A DNA stretch of 5,397 bases from NCBI GenBank assembly GCA_004556985.1, contig SFFC01000133.1, forward strand, positions 1-5,397, written 5' to 3'. The DNA is from Clostridiales bacterium. GTDB lineage: Bacteria; Bacillota; Clostridia; Christensenellales; Aristaeellaceae. Position 1 is the stretch's first letter, and the number at the start of each line of letters is the position of its first letter. The position numbers and the translations under genes are program-made. Positions 1 to 5,397 of this stretch are shown one piece after another. Below the pieces are notes generated by a model. The model was not told the DNA's origin and searched no databases. It saw only the letters and a list, made by a program, of their open reading frames with translations.

Positions 1-410
1 GCCTCGTGCCAGACGGCCGAGGAGAGCGCCCCGCCGGCTTCGCGCATCAGCGCGCCGCCGGTTTCACGCATCGCCGCCTCCCTCTCCAGGCAGGTGACGC
101 GCCCAAGCGCAAGCAGGCTGTCCGCGGCAAAGGAGACCGCGCCCGTCCCCGCGCCGCAGTCAAGCAGCGTCGTGGGCGAGAGCCCCGAGGCCTCCAGCGA
201 CCACGCAAGCGCCGCGCGCGCCGCGGCAAAGGTCGCGGGCATGCGCGAGAGGGCGTAGGCCGCCGCCTCCTGCGCGCTCGTCAGCAGGCGCTTACCCCTG
301 CCCGTCTCCATCCGGTAGCGCTCGCTGATCGCCTTGGCGTCCCGCTCAAGCGCCGCGCCCTCATAGCGCGCCGCCAGCGCCGAGAGCGCCTCCTCCAGGC
401 TGCCGTTCAT
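1..410 (-). CDS. Rsm22-family small-subunit rRNA methyltransferase, N-terminal part (runs off the left edge)
   Basis: Seen: an open frame reads leftward from the ATG at 410-408 for 136 complete codons to the window edge with no stop. It contains an RMPAT box (residues 56-60), typical of the Rsm22 family just before the methyltransferase fold. A glycine-rich SAM-binding motif I follows (LLDCGAGTG, residues 82-90), then an acidic post-motif at about residues 109-111 (CLERE) that would contact the SAM ribose. Family knowledge: Rsm22 proteins are class I SAM-dependent methyltransferases tied to the small ribosomal subunit. The rest of the fold and any C-terminal cysteine cluster lie outside the window. 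The start overlaps the stop of the upstream DHH gene (ATGA), and a GGGGGA stretch sits about 9 nt before the ATG, so coupled translation is likely. Odd: residues 114-129 are a near-perfect duplication (MRETGGAL/MREAGGAL). The family call is fairly firm; the substrate nucleotide is unknown. Confidence 0.82.
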   Translation of the reverse strand, partial: MNGSLEEALSALAARYEGAALERDAKAISERYRMETGRGKRLLTSAQEAAAYALSRMPATFAAARAALAWSLEASGLSPTTLLDCGAGTGAVSFAADSLLALGRVTCLEREAAMRETGGALMREAGGALSSAVWHE

Positions 411-1342
411 GGCTTTCCATCCCCCTTTTGCGCGCAGCGAATCTCCCGCTCCACGCGCGGCATGATGTTCTTGCCCCGCGAGGCGAGGAAGTCATAGCCG
501 ATGTGCTGCGTCTCCCCGTTCGCCGTGAGGTCGTATTCCTCCGTCCGCCCCCGCACGGGGTCCTGCACGAGGAAGACCCAGCGCGCCGCGCCGCTCTCTT
601 CAAGCGCCGCGCGCACCTCGGCGAGGATTTCGCGCAGCTTGTCCTGCGTCATCGTGTCCGTCTGCACATAGCTCGAGCAGACGCGCGCGCCGCCGAAGTC
701 GTAGGTCTTGAGGCTCAGCCGCGCCAGCTCGCGGGCCGGACGGCCCATGTCCTCCAGCCCCAGCCCCTCCTGCGTCAGCCAGTCCACGTCCATGTGAAGC
801 GCCGCCGCGCGCGCCTTCACCCAGTCCGCCTCCTCCTGCGGGATCTTCGCGCTGCGCAGCGCCATCGTGTCGAGGTACAGCGCCGTCACGGCCATCCGCT
901 CAAAGCGATGCTGCGGATCCGGCATGCCCGCCGCGCAGACGAGGCGGTAGAGCATCATCGCGCAGGCCCCGGAGGACGAAATGAAGACGAACGGCGCCTG
1001 CGGCGGGTAGTCCGTCGGGTGATGGTCGATCACGGCGGCGAGGCGTCCCCCGTGCAGCGGCTGATGGTGATCGACCAGCGCGAGGAGGTCGTCCCCGCCG
1101 ATGCCGCCACGCCAGGGCGCCGGGTCGAGCCCCAGCCGCGGCAGCACGCGCATCGCCGCCTCGTCGGGCGGCGTGGGCAGCGCGATCCGCGCCGGGATGC
1201 CCCAAAAGCGCGCGAGCTCGAGCAGCATCGCGCAGGACAGGCAGGAATCGACGTCCGGCGCGTCGTGCCCCGTGATGACCAGCTCTCCCTGCGCCGCGGC
1301 GCGCCGCAGCGCGGCCTCAAGCTGCAAAACCGTTTCCTTCAT
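407..1342 (-). CDS. DHH-DHHA2 phosphoesterase, family II (Mn-dependent) inorganic pyrophosphatase/exopolyphosphatase-like
   Basis: This 311-residue protein has the length and layout of family II pyrophosphatases: an N-terminal DHH domain (about 20-190) and a C-terminal DHHA2 domain (about 195-300). Visible metal ligands are GHDAPDVDS (H26, D30, D32), D91 in LVDHH, VIDHH (D106, H107, H108), and D158 in LYLDT. Likely phosphate-binding residues are K212 (LKTYDFGG) and R289/K291 (SRGKNIMP), matching the Lys and Arg-Lys of pyrophosphatases. Such enzymes hydrolyse pyrophosphate, or polyphosphate in the PPX1 branch, in the cytoplasm. Departures from true pyrophosphatases are DHHQ instead of DHNE at 91-94 and SRGK instead of SRKK at 288-291. 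The substrate may therefore differ, and nucleotide or polyphosphate cleavage is possible. The start at 1342 is supported by GGGAGG seven bases upstream and a promoter at 1370-1398. It is the first gene of a pair with the Rsm22-type methyltransferase. Confidence 0.85.
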   Translation of the reverse strand: MKETVLQLEAALRRAAAQGELVITGHDAPDVDSCLSCAMLLELARFWGIPARIALPTPPDEAAMRVLPRLGLDPAPWRGGIGGDDLLALVDHHQPLHGGRLAAVIDHHPTDYPPQAPFVFISSSGACAMMLYRLVCAAGMPDPQHRFERMAVTALYLDTMALRSAKIPQEEADWVKARAAALHMDVDWLTQEGLGLEDMGRPARELARLSLKTYDFGGARVCSSYVQTDTMTQDKLREILAEVRAALEESGAARWVFLVQDPVRGRTEEYDLTANGETQHIGYDFLASRGKNIMPRVEREIRCAQKGDGKP

Positions 1343-1349
1343 GGCGATT

Positions 1350-1355
1350 CCTCCC
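1350..1355 (-). promoter_or_regulatory. Ribosome binding site of the DHH-DHHA2 gene
   Basis: On the minus strand this reads GGGAGG, seven bases before the ATG at 1342-1340. It is a near-ideal Shine-Dalgarno sequence and fixes the start of the phosphoesterase. Confidence 0.8.
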
Positions 1356-1369
1356 GTCTTTCCGCGTTG

Positions 1370-1398
1370 ATTGTACCATATCTGCCTCCATCCTTCAA
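1370..1398 (-). promoter_or_regulatory. Sigma-A-type promoter for the DHH-DHHA2/Rsm22 pair
   Basis: On the minus strand a -35 box TTGAAG (1398-1393) is followed, after 17 bp, by the -10 box TACAAT (1375-1370), with a TGG extended -10 directly in front. Transcription would start near 1363, giving a leader of about 20 nt that still includes the ribosome binding site. Only AT-rich islands of this kind occur in the otherwise GC-rich region, which strengthens the call. Confidence 0.72.
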
Positions 1399-1401
1399 TT
1401 T

Positions 1402-1412
1402 TTTCGCCGAAA
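1402..1412. promoter_or_regulatory. Short dyad between the divergent promoters (possible operator)
   Basis: The sequence TTTCG-C-CGAAA is an 11-bp inverted repeat lying between the two outward-facing -35 boxes. Its position would suit a regulator controlling both operons, but it is short and could be chance. No regulator gene is visible in the window. Confidence 0.2.
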
Positions 1413-1425
1413 TCCGCCGCCGTTT

Positions 1426-1454
1426 TTGCGCAGTCCGCTCCATCGTGCTATAAT
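1426..1454 (+). promoter_or_regulatory. Extended -10 promoter for the ABC exporter operon
   Basis: A perfect -10 box TATAAT (1449-1454) is preceded by TGC, an extended -10. The -35 is weak: TTGCGC at 1426-1431 with a 17-bp spacer. Transcription would begin near 1461, about 60 nt before the chosen start codon at 1522. This rules out upstream in-frame starts at 1426 and 1453, which lie inside the promoter. Confidence 0.72.
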
Positions 1455-1510
1455 GAAAGGAAATGCGGAGAAACGAATGAAACCGATCCGGGCCTGTCCC
1501 GCGATCAAGA

Positions 1511-1516
1511 GGGAGG
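1511..1516 (+). promoter_or_regulatory. Ribosome binding site deciding the start of the first ABC gene
   Basis: GGGAGG lies five bases before the ATG at 1522. A competing in-frame ATG at 1477 has only a GGAG (1467-1470) six bases upstream and would add 15 residues (MKPIRACPAIKREAA) that do not look like the beginning of this family. Confidence 0.72.
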
Positions 1517-1521
1517 CGGCT

Positions 1522-3285
1522 ATGAAAAAGGTTCTGATGCATTACCTGCGCCCCTGCTACGCGCGCATGGCGTTCGGCTTTGTCATCAAATTCACCGGCA
1601 CGATCTTCGATCTGCTGCTGCCATGGCTGCTCGCCTATATCATCGACGACGTCGCGCCCACGGGCGATAAACGGAGCATTGCGCTCTGCGCGCTGGCGAT
1701 GGTGCTGTGCGCGTTTGGCGCGCTCTCCTTCAACGTCATCGCCAACCGCATGGCCAGCGCCGTCGCGCGCGACACGACCCGCGCCATCCGCCACGACCTC
1801 TTCGCGCGGATCATGACCCTCTCCGCCGCGCAGACCGACGCGGCGACCAAGCCCTCGCTGATCTCCCGCCTGACGACGGACACCTACAACATCAATCAGA
1901 TGCTCGGGCGCGTCCAGCGGCTGGGCGTGCGCGCGCCGATCCTGACCGTCGGCGGCATCCTGATCACGCTGACGCTCGATCCCGTGCTCTCGATGGTGCT
2001 CGTCGCCGTGCTGCCGGTGATCGTGCTGCTGACGATCCGGATCTCCCGCGTGAGCATCCCGCTCTACCATCAGGTGCAGCAGTCGAGCGACCAGCTCGTG
2101 CGCCTCGTGCGCGAGGACGCCACCGGCATCCGCGTCATCAAGGCGCTCTCCAAGACGGACGCGGAGCGCGCGCGCTTTGACGCCGTCTCCCGCGAGGTGA
2201 TCGCGCGGGAGAAGAAGGCCAGCGGCATGATGGCCCGCGTCGGCCCCCTGACCAGCATGCTCTTAAACGGCGCGCAGATCGTCGTGATCCTCGTCGGCGC
2301 GCTGCGCGTGGCGAGCGGGCACTGCGAGGTCGGGCGCATCCTCGCCTTCATGACCTATTTCACGATCATCCTCAACGCCGTCGTCAACCTCTCCAAGATG
2401 TTCGTCGTCTTCTCGCGCGCGGCGGCCTCCGCCGACCGCGTCATGGCCGTCATCGACCTGCCCGAGGACATGCTGACGCTGCCCGCCCCGGCCACGCCGG
2501 ACGCATCGCCCACGCAGGACGCTCCTGCCGCGCAGGACGCTCCTGCCGCGCCCGCCATCGAGTTTGACGGCGTCTGTTTCCGCTACGGCGGCAGCGGCGA
2601 AACCGCGCTCGAGGACGTCAGTTTCTCCCTCGCGCGCGGCCAGACGCTGGGCATCATCGGCGAAACCGGCTCGGGCAAGAGCACGCTCATCCGCCTGCTC
2701 ATGCGCTTTTACGACCCGACGCAGGGCGTGGTTCGCCTCTTCGGGCAGGACGCGCGGACGATCCCCCGCGAGCAGCTGCGCGCGCACTTCGGCGCGGCCT
2801 TCCAGTCCGACACGCTCTTTGAGGATACCATTGCCGAAAACATCCGCCTCGGCCGCCCGCTGACAGACGAGCAGGTCACGCAGGCCGCGCGCGACGCGCA
2901 GGCCTACGCCTTCGTGCAGGACGACAAGCAGGGCTTTGACACGGGCCTCGCCATCCGCGGCAACAACCTCTCCGGCGGGCAGAAGCAGCGCGTGATGATC
3001 GCGCGGGCCCTGTGCGGCCGGCCGGACATCCTCGTGCTCGACGACGCCTCCAGCGCGCTCGATTACAGGACGGACGCCGCCCTGCGCGCGGCGCTGCGCG
3101 AGCGCTACGCGGAGGTCACCAAGGTGCTCGTCGCCCAGCGCGTCTCCTCCGTCGCCTCGGCCGACCTGATCCTCGTGCTCAGCGGTGGGCGCATCCTTGC
3201 GCGCGGCACGCATGAGACGCTGCTTGCCTCCTGCGCCGTCTATCAGGAGCTCTACGCCTCGCAGATGGGAGGTCTTGACGCATGA
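1522..3285 (+). CDS. ABC exporter half-transporter with degenerate ATP site (heterodimer subunit 1, BmrC/TM287-like)
   Basis: This 587-residue protein fuses a six-helix exporter membrane domain (helices near residues 16-42, 52-75, 138-154, 155-175, 243-265, 270-297) to an ATPase domain (about 346-580). ATPase motifs are A-loop Y355, Walker A GETGSGKST (380-388, K386), Q-loop Q428, a canonical signature LSGGQ (483-487), and Walker B ILVLDD (D507). The catalytic Glu is replaced by D508, and the H-loop His by Q539 (VAQRVSS). These two changes mark the subunit with the degenerate site in heterodimeric exporters. It sits in the plasma membrane and should pair with the next gene's product, to which it is joined by an ATGA overlap. 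The linker between domains is Pro/Ala-rich (about 320-345) and carries a perfect 18-bp tandem duplication. The substrate cannot be told from sequence; drugs, lipids or peptides are all possible. Confidence 0.93.
   Translation: MKKVLMHYLRPCYARMAFGFVIKFTGTIFDLLLPWLLAYIIDDVAPTGDKRSIALCALAMVLCAFGALSFNVIANRMASAVARDTTRAIRHDLFARIMTLSAAQTDAATKPSLISRLTTDTYNINQMLGRVQRLGVRAPILTVGGILITLTLDPVLSMVLVAVLPVIVLLTIRISRVSIPLYHQVQQSSDQLVRLVREDATGIRVIKALSKTDAERARFDAVSREVIAREKKASGMMARVGPLTSMLLNGAQIVVILVGALRVASGHCEVGRILAFMTYFTIILNAVVNLSKMFVVFSRAAASADRVMAVIDLPEDMLTLPAPATPDASPTQDAPAAQDAPAAPAIEFDGVCFRYGGSGETALEDVSFSLARGQTLGIIGETGSGKSTLIRLLMRFYDPTQGVVRLFGQDARTIPREQLRAHFGAAFQSDTLFEDTIAENIRLGRPLTDEQVTQAARDAQAYAFVQDDKQGFDTGLAIRGNNLSGGQKQRVMIARALCGRPDILVLDDASSALDYRTDAALRAALRERYAEVTKVLVAQRVSSVASADLILVLSGGRILARGTHETLLASCAVYQELYASQMGGLDA
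2513..2548 (+). repeat. Perfect 18-bp tandem duplication in the transporter linker
   Basis: The unit CGCAGGACGCTCCTGCCG occurs twice head to tail (2513-2530 and 2531-2548). It is in frame and yields repeated QDAPAA in the linker between membrane and ATPase domains (residues about 332-343). Each unit contains the dyad GCAGGA-CGC-TCCTGC, and the junction forms TCCTGC-CGC-GCAGGA, so the array can fold in two registers. Confidence 0.9.
3267..3273 (+). promoter_or_regulatory. Ribosome binding site of the second ABC gene, inside the first
   Basis: GGGAGGT ends eight bases before the ATG at 3282, within the last codons of the preceding gene. Together with the ATGA stop/start overlap it supports coupled translation, hence near-equal amounts of the two subunits. 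Confidence 0.75.
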
Positions 3286-5048
3286 AGAAGCCCGCCTCTT
3301 CCCCTGTCCAGAAGCCCCGCGACACGAAGGGCACCATCCTGCGCCTGCTGCGCACGATGACGCACGACCGCACGCTCTTCGCGCTCGCCCTCGCGCTGAC
3401 CGTCGCGGGCAACCTGCTCGCGCTCGCCGGGCCGAAGCTCGCCGGCGAGGCCATCGACGCCATCGGCCCGGACGCCATTTTGTGGCCCGTCATCCTGCGC
3501 AAATGCGCGCTGATGCTCGTCTGCTACGCCTCCAGCGCGCTGCTCTCCTACGGCCTCTCCCTGCTGATGATCCACATCAGCCGCGGCGTCGTCTACCGCA
3601 TGCGCGAAGCGGCGTTCGACCGGCTGATGCGCCTGCCCGTGCGCTTCTTCGACGAGCATCCCTCCGGCGACATCATCAGCCGCATCTCCTACGACATCGA
3701 GACGGTCAACGAGTCGCTCTCCAACGACATCGTCCAGATCCTCTCGACCGTCGTGACCGTCGCCGGCTCCCTCTTCTTCATGGCGACGATCTCGCCCCGG
3801 CTGCTGCTGGTCTTCTGCGTGACCGTGCCGCTCTCGCTGTATCTCGGGCGGCGGCGCGCGACCGTCACCAAGCCGCTCTTCCGCGCGCGCAGCCGCAAGC
3901 TCGGCGAGCTCAACAGCTTCGTCGAGGAGCAGCTCTCCGGCCTGACGACGCTGCGCGCCTACTGCCGCGAGGACGCGGCGCTTGAGCGCTTCGACGGGAT
4001 CAACGAGGAGGCCGTGCAGGCGTATTATGAAAGCGAATACGAGGGCAGCGTCATCGGCCCGCTCGTCAACTTCATCAACAACCTCTCCCTGGCGATGGTC
4101 AGCGCATTCGGCGCGCTGCTCTTCTGCGCCGGGCAGATGAGCATCGGCTCGATCTCCTCCTTCATCCTCTATTCCCGCCGCTTCTCCGGGCCGATCAACG
4201 AGGCTGCCAACGTCTTTGCCGAACTGCAGAGCGCGCTGGCCGCCGCCGAGCGCGTCTTCTCCCTGATCGACGAGCCGGCGGAGCCCGAGGACGCCCCCGA
4301 CGCGAGGGCGCTTTGTGAGCCGCGCGGCCACGTCGAGCTCGAGAACGTGACCTTCGGCTACGACCCCGACCAGCCGATCCTCAAGAATTTCTGCGTCGAC
4401 GCGCAGAGCGGGCGGCTGATCGCCGTCGTCGGGCCGACGGGCGCGGGCAAGACGACGCTCATCTCCCTGCTCATGCGCTTTTACGACGCGCAGAGCGGGC
4501 GCATTTGCGTCGACGAGGGCGAGATTTCCGGCTATACGATGCGCAGCCTGCGCGCCGCCTACGCGATGGTGCTCCAGGAGACCTGGCTCTTCGAGGGCAC
4601 GGTCTACGACAACCTGCGCTATGCCAATGCGCACGCGACGCGCGAGCAGGTCATCGCCGCGGCGAAGGCCGCCCATGCCGACAGCTTCATCCGCCGCCTG
4701 CCCAACGGCTACGACACCGTGCTGACCGACGACGGCGCGAACATCTCCAAGGGCCAAAAGCAGCTGCTGACCATCGCGCGCGCCATGCTGCTCGACAGCC
4801 GCATGGTCATCCTCGACGAGGCGACCAGCAACGTCGACACGCGCATCGAGAAGCAGATTCAGCAGGCCATGCGCCGCCTGATGGCGGGCAAAACCTGCTT
4901 CGTCATCGCGCACAAGCTCTCGACCATCGAGAGCGCGGACGAGATCCTCGTCGTCAACCACGGCGAGATTGTCGAGCGCGGCACCCACAGTCAGCTGATG
5001 CGCGCGAAGGGCTTCTACTACACCATGTACAGGGCTCAATTCGAATAA
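3282..5048 (+). CDS. ABC exporter half-transporter with catalytic ATP site (heterodimer subunit 2, BmrD/TM288-like)
   Basis: This 588-residue protein has six predicted helices (near 31-55, 72-98, 150-170, 172-190, 258-283, 288-306), followed by an ATPase domain from about residue 350. Motifs are A-loop Y360, Walker A GPTGAGKTT (384-392, K390), Q-loop Q432, Walker B MVILDE with D512 and catalytic E513, D-loop TSNVD, and H-loop H544 (IAHKLST). The signature is ISKGQ (488-492) instead of LSGGQ. In a dimer the intact Walker A/B/His here faces the LSGGQ of subunit 1, giving one working site. The altered signature faces the D508/Q539 subunit, giving the degenerate site. The pattern matches known heterodimeric multidrug-type exporters, but the cargo is unknown. 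The N-terminal 30 residues are basic and soluble, preceding the first helix. The gene ends in TAA and is followed by a hairpin array. Confidence 0.93.
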   Translation: MKKPASSPVQKPRDTKGTILRLLRTMTHDRTLFALALALTVAGNLLALAGPKLAGEAIDAIGPDAILWPVILRKCALMLVCYASSALLSYGLSLLMIHISRGVVYRMREAAFDRLMRLPVRFFDEHPSGDIISRISYDIETVNESLSNDIVQILSTVVTVAGSLFFMATISPRLLLVFCVTVPLSLYLGRRRATVTKPLFRARSRKLGELNSFVEEQLSGLTTLRAYCREDAALERFDGINEEAVQAYYESEYEGSVIGPLVNFINNLSLAMVSAFGALLFCAGQMSIGSISSFILYSRRFSGPINEAANVFAELQSALAAAERVFSLIDEPAEPEDAPDARALCEPRGHVELENVTFGYDPDQPILKNFCVDAQSGRLIAVVGPTGAGKTTLISLLMRFYDAQSGRICVDEGEISGYTMRSLRAAYAMVLQETWLFEGTVYDNLRYANAHATREQVIAAAKAAHADSFIRRLPNGYDTVLTDDGANISKGQKQLLTIARAMLLDSRMVILDEATSNVDTRIEKQIQQAMRRLMAGKTCFVIAHKLSTIESADEILVVNHGEIVERGTHSQLMRAKGFYYTMYRAQFE

Positions 5049-5065
5049 GCTGCTGTTTTCTGCGC

Positions 5066-5130
5066 GAAGCAAAAAAGGGTCAAGGGGTATGCCCCTTGAA
5101 GCAAAAAAGGGTCAAGGGGTATGCCCCTTG
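5066..5130. repeat. Tandem 32-bp repeat, two copies, each with a perfect hairpin
   Basis: The unit beginning GAAGCAAAAAAGGGT occurs at 5066-5097 and again, without a mismatch, at 5098-5129, with the next base (5130) continuing the match. Each copy contains the inverted repeat CAAGGGG-TATG-CCCCTTG (5081-5098 and 5113-5130). The run of six A lies before each stem on the plus strand. Read on the minus strand, each stem is therefore followed by ACCC and then six T, a terminator-like order facing against the ABC operon. On the plus strand the hairpins lack a T tract, but they could still protect or end the exporter mRNA. Confidence 0.9.
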
Positions 5131-5134
5131 TGGG

Positions 5135-5155
5135 GTCCGGGGCGGCGCCCCGGGC
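5135..5155. repeat. GC-rich stem-loop
   Basis: GGGGC-GGC-GCCCC (5139-5151) is flanked by pairing CC/GG, giving a seven-base perfect stem. It extends by a T-G wobble and one more G-C pair to 5135-5155. It follows the tandem hairpins directly and has no T tract after it. Confidence 0.8.
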
Positions 5156-5160
5156 AGGTT

Positions 5161-5178
5161 TCAGGGCGGCCGCCCTGA
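5161..5178. repeat. 18-bp perfect palindrome
   Basis: TCAGGGCGGCCGCCCTGA is its own reverse complement over all 18 bases, with no loop. It could be a cruciform or a binding site for a dimeric protein, or the last unit of the hairpin array. It lies about 50 bp before the start of the UPF0340 gene. Confidence 0.85.
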
Positions 5179-5231
5179 CGTCATCTGTTTGATCCACCGT
5201 CCTCTTGATTTGGAAAGGAAGCGCCAAAACC

Positions 5232-5397
5232 ATGAACACCGCTGAATATGAAGACATCCGCGCGACCGTTGACGAGGCCATCTCAGCGCTGTGCGCCCAT
5301 CTGGAGCCGGGCAGCCTGATCGTGCTGGGCTGCTCGACCAGCGAGATCGCCGGCGGGCGCATCGGCCTCTCCCGCGTGGGCGAGGCGAACCTCGTGC
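5232..5397 (+). CDS. UPF0340 (TIGR01440, YwlG-like) family protein, N-terminal part (runs off the right edge)
   Basis: An ATG at 5232 opens a frame of 55 complete codons to the window end. The piece LGCSTSEIAGGRIG (residues 32-45) matches the conserved N-terminal motif of the UPF0340 family, of which B. subtilis YwlG is a member. Family proteins are usually about 180-190 residues, so roughly a third is present. Their biochemical function is not established to my knowledge. A purine-rich GGAAAGGAAG (5212-5221) about ten bases before the ATG serves as a somewhat distant ribosome binding site. I found no clear -35/-10 pair in 5179-5211, so the gene may be read from the exporter operon through the hairpin array or from a promoter I cannot recognise. 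The family call rests on one motif plus length-consistent position. Confidence 0.8.
   Translation, partial: MNTAEYEDIRATVDEAISALCAHLEPGSLIVLGCSTSEIAGGRIGLSRVGEANLV

Noticed and set aside
428..1453. A 341-codon plus-strand frame opposite the DHH-DHHA2 gene
   Set aside because: It is Arg/His/Ala-rich with no motif, runs through both divergent promoters, and is explained by base composition.
2263..3213. A 316-codon minus-strand frame opposite the first ABC gene
   Set aside because: It is a compositional shadow with no ribosome binding site or domain, and the plus-strand gene is unambiguous.
3252..5072. A 606-codon open frame on the minus strand opposite the second ABC gene
   Set aside because: It mirrors the GC-rich third positions of the real gene. 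Its product is rich in Arg, Asp, Ala and Val with no recognisable domain, while the plus-strand frame has every ABC motif.
5066..5130. A CRISPR-like repeat array
   Set aside because: The two 32-bp units are directly adjacent with no spacer, and no cas gene is present.
5081..5130. A standard intrinsic terminator for the exporter operon
   Set aside because: No T tract follows any of the stems on the plus strand. The T run is only on the opposite strand and is offset from the stem by four bases, so I list these as repeats instead.
4505..5245. A plus-strand frame crossing the end of the second ABC gene and the hairpin array
   Set aside because: It is out of frame with the ABC gene, low-complexity in Arg/Ala/His, and overlaps both real genes and the repeats.

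Overview
The window looks like chromosomal DNA from a high-GC member of the Bacillota, probably a gut-type Clostridia lineage. This is inferred from GC-rich third codon positions, strong purine-rich ribosome binding sites, sigma-A-type promoters, and Firmicutes-typical families (a family II pyrophosphatase-like DHH/DHHA2 protein, a heterodimeric ABC exporter and a UPF0340 protein). No phage, CRISPR, rRNA, tRNA or transposase gene is visible.

Left part, minus strand: a DHH-DHHA2 phosphoesterase gene (407-1342) is followed by the 5' part of an Rsm22-family rRNA methyltransferase gene (410 down to the window edge). Their stop and start codons overlap as ATGA, so they are very probably one translationally coupled operon. 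A good extended -10 promoter drives this pair from the intergenic region.

Middle, plus strand: a divergent promoter with a perfect extended -10 drives two ABC exporter half-transporters (1522-3285 and 3282-5048), again joined by an ATGA overlap. Their nucleotide-binding domains are complementary. The first has a degenerate Walker B/H-loop (Asp and Gln) with a canonical LSGGQ. The second has an intact catalytic Glu and His with a degenerate ISKGQ signature. Together they should form a heterodimer with one consensus and one degenerate ATP site, as in BmrCD, LmrCD or TM287/288.

Right part: a roughly 180-bp intergenic stretch (5049-5231) holds an array of four consecutive hairpins. Two are identical copies of a tandem 32-bp unit, one is a GC-only stem-loop, and one is an 18-bp perfect palindrome. 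After it begins a UPF0340/YwlG-family gene (5232 onward), cut by the window end.

The genes are of ordinary families and I see no convincing undescribed multi-gene system. The parts most worth a second look are the hairpin array, two small in-frame duplications (in the transporter linker and in the Rsm22 gene), and the altered DHN motif of the DHH protein.
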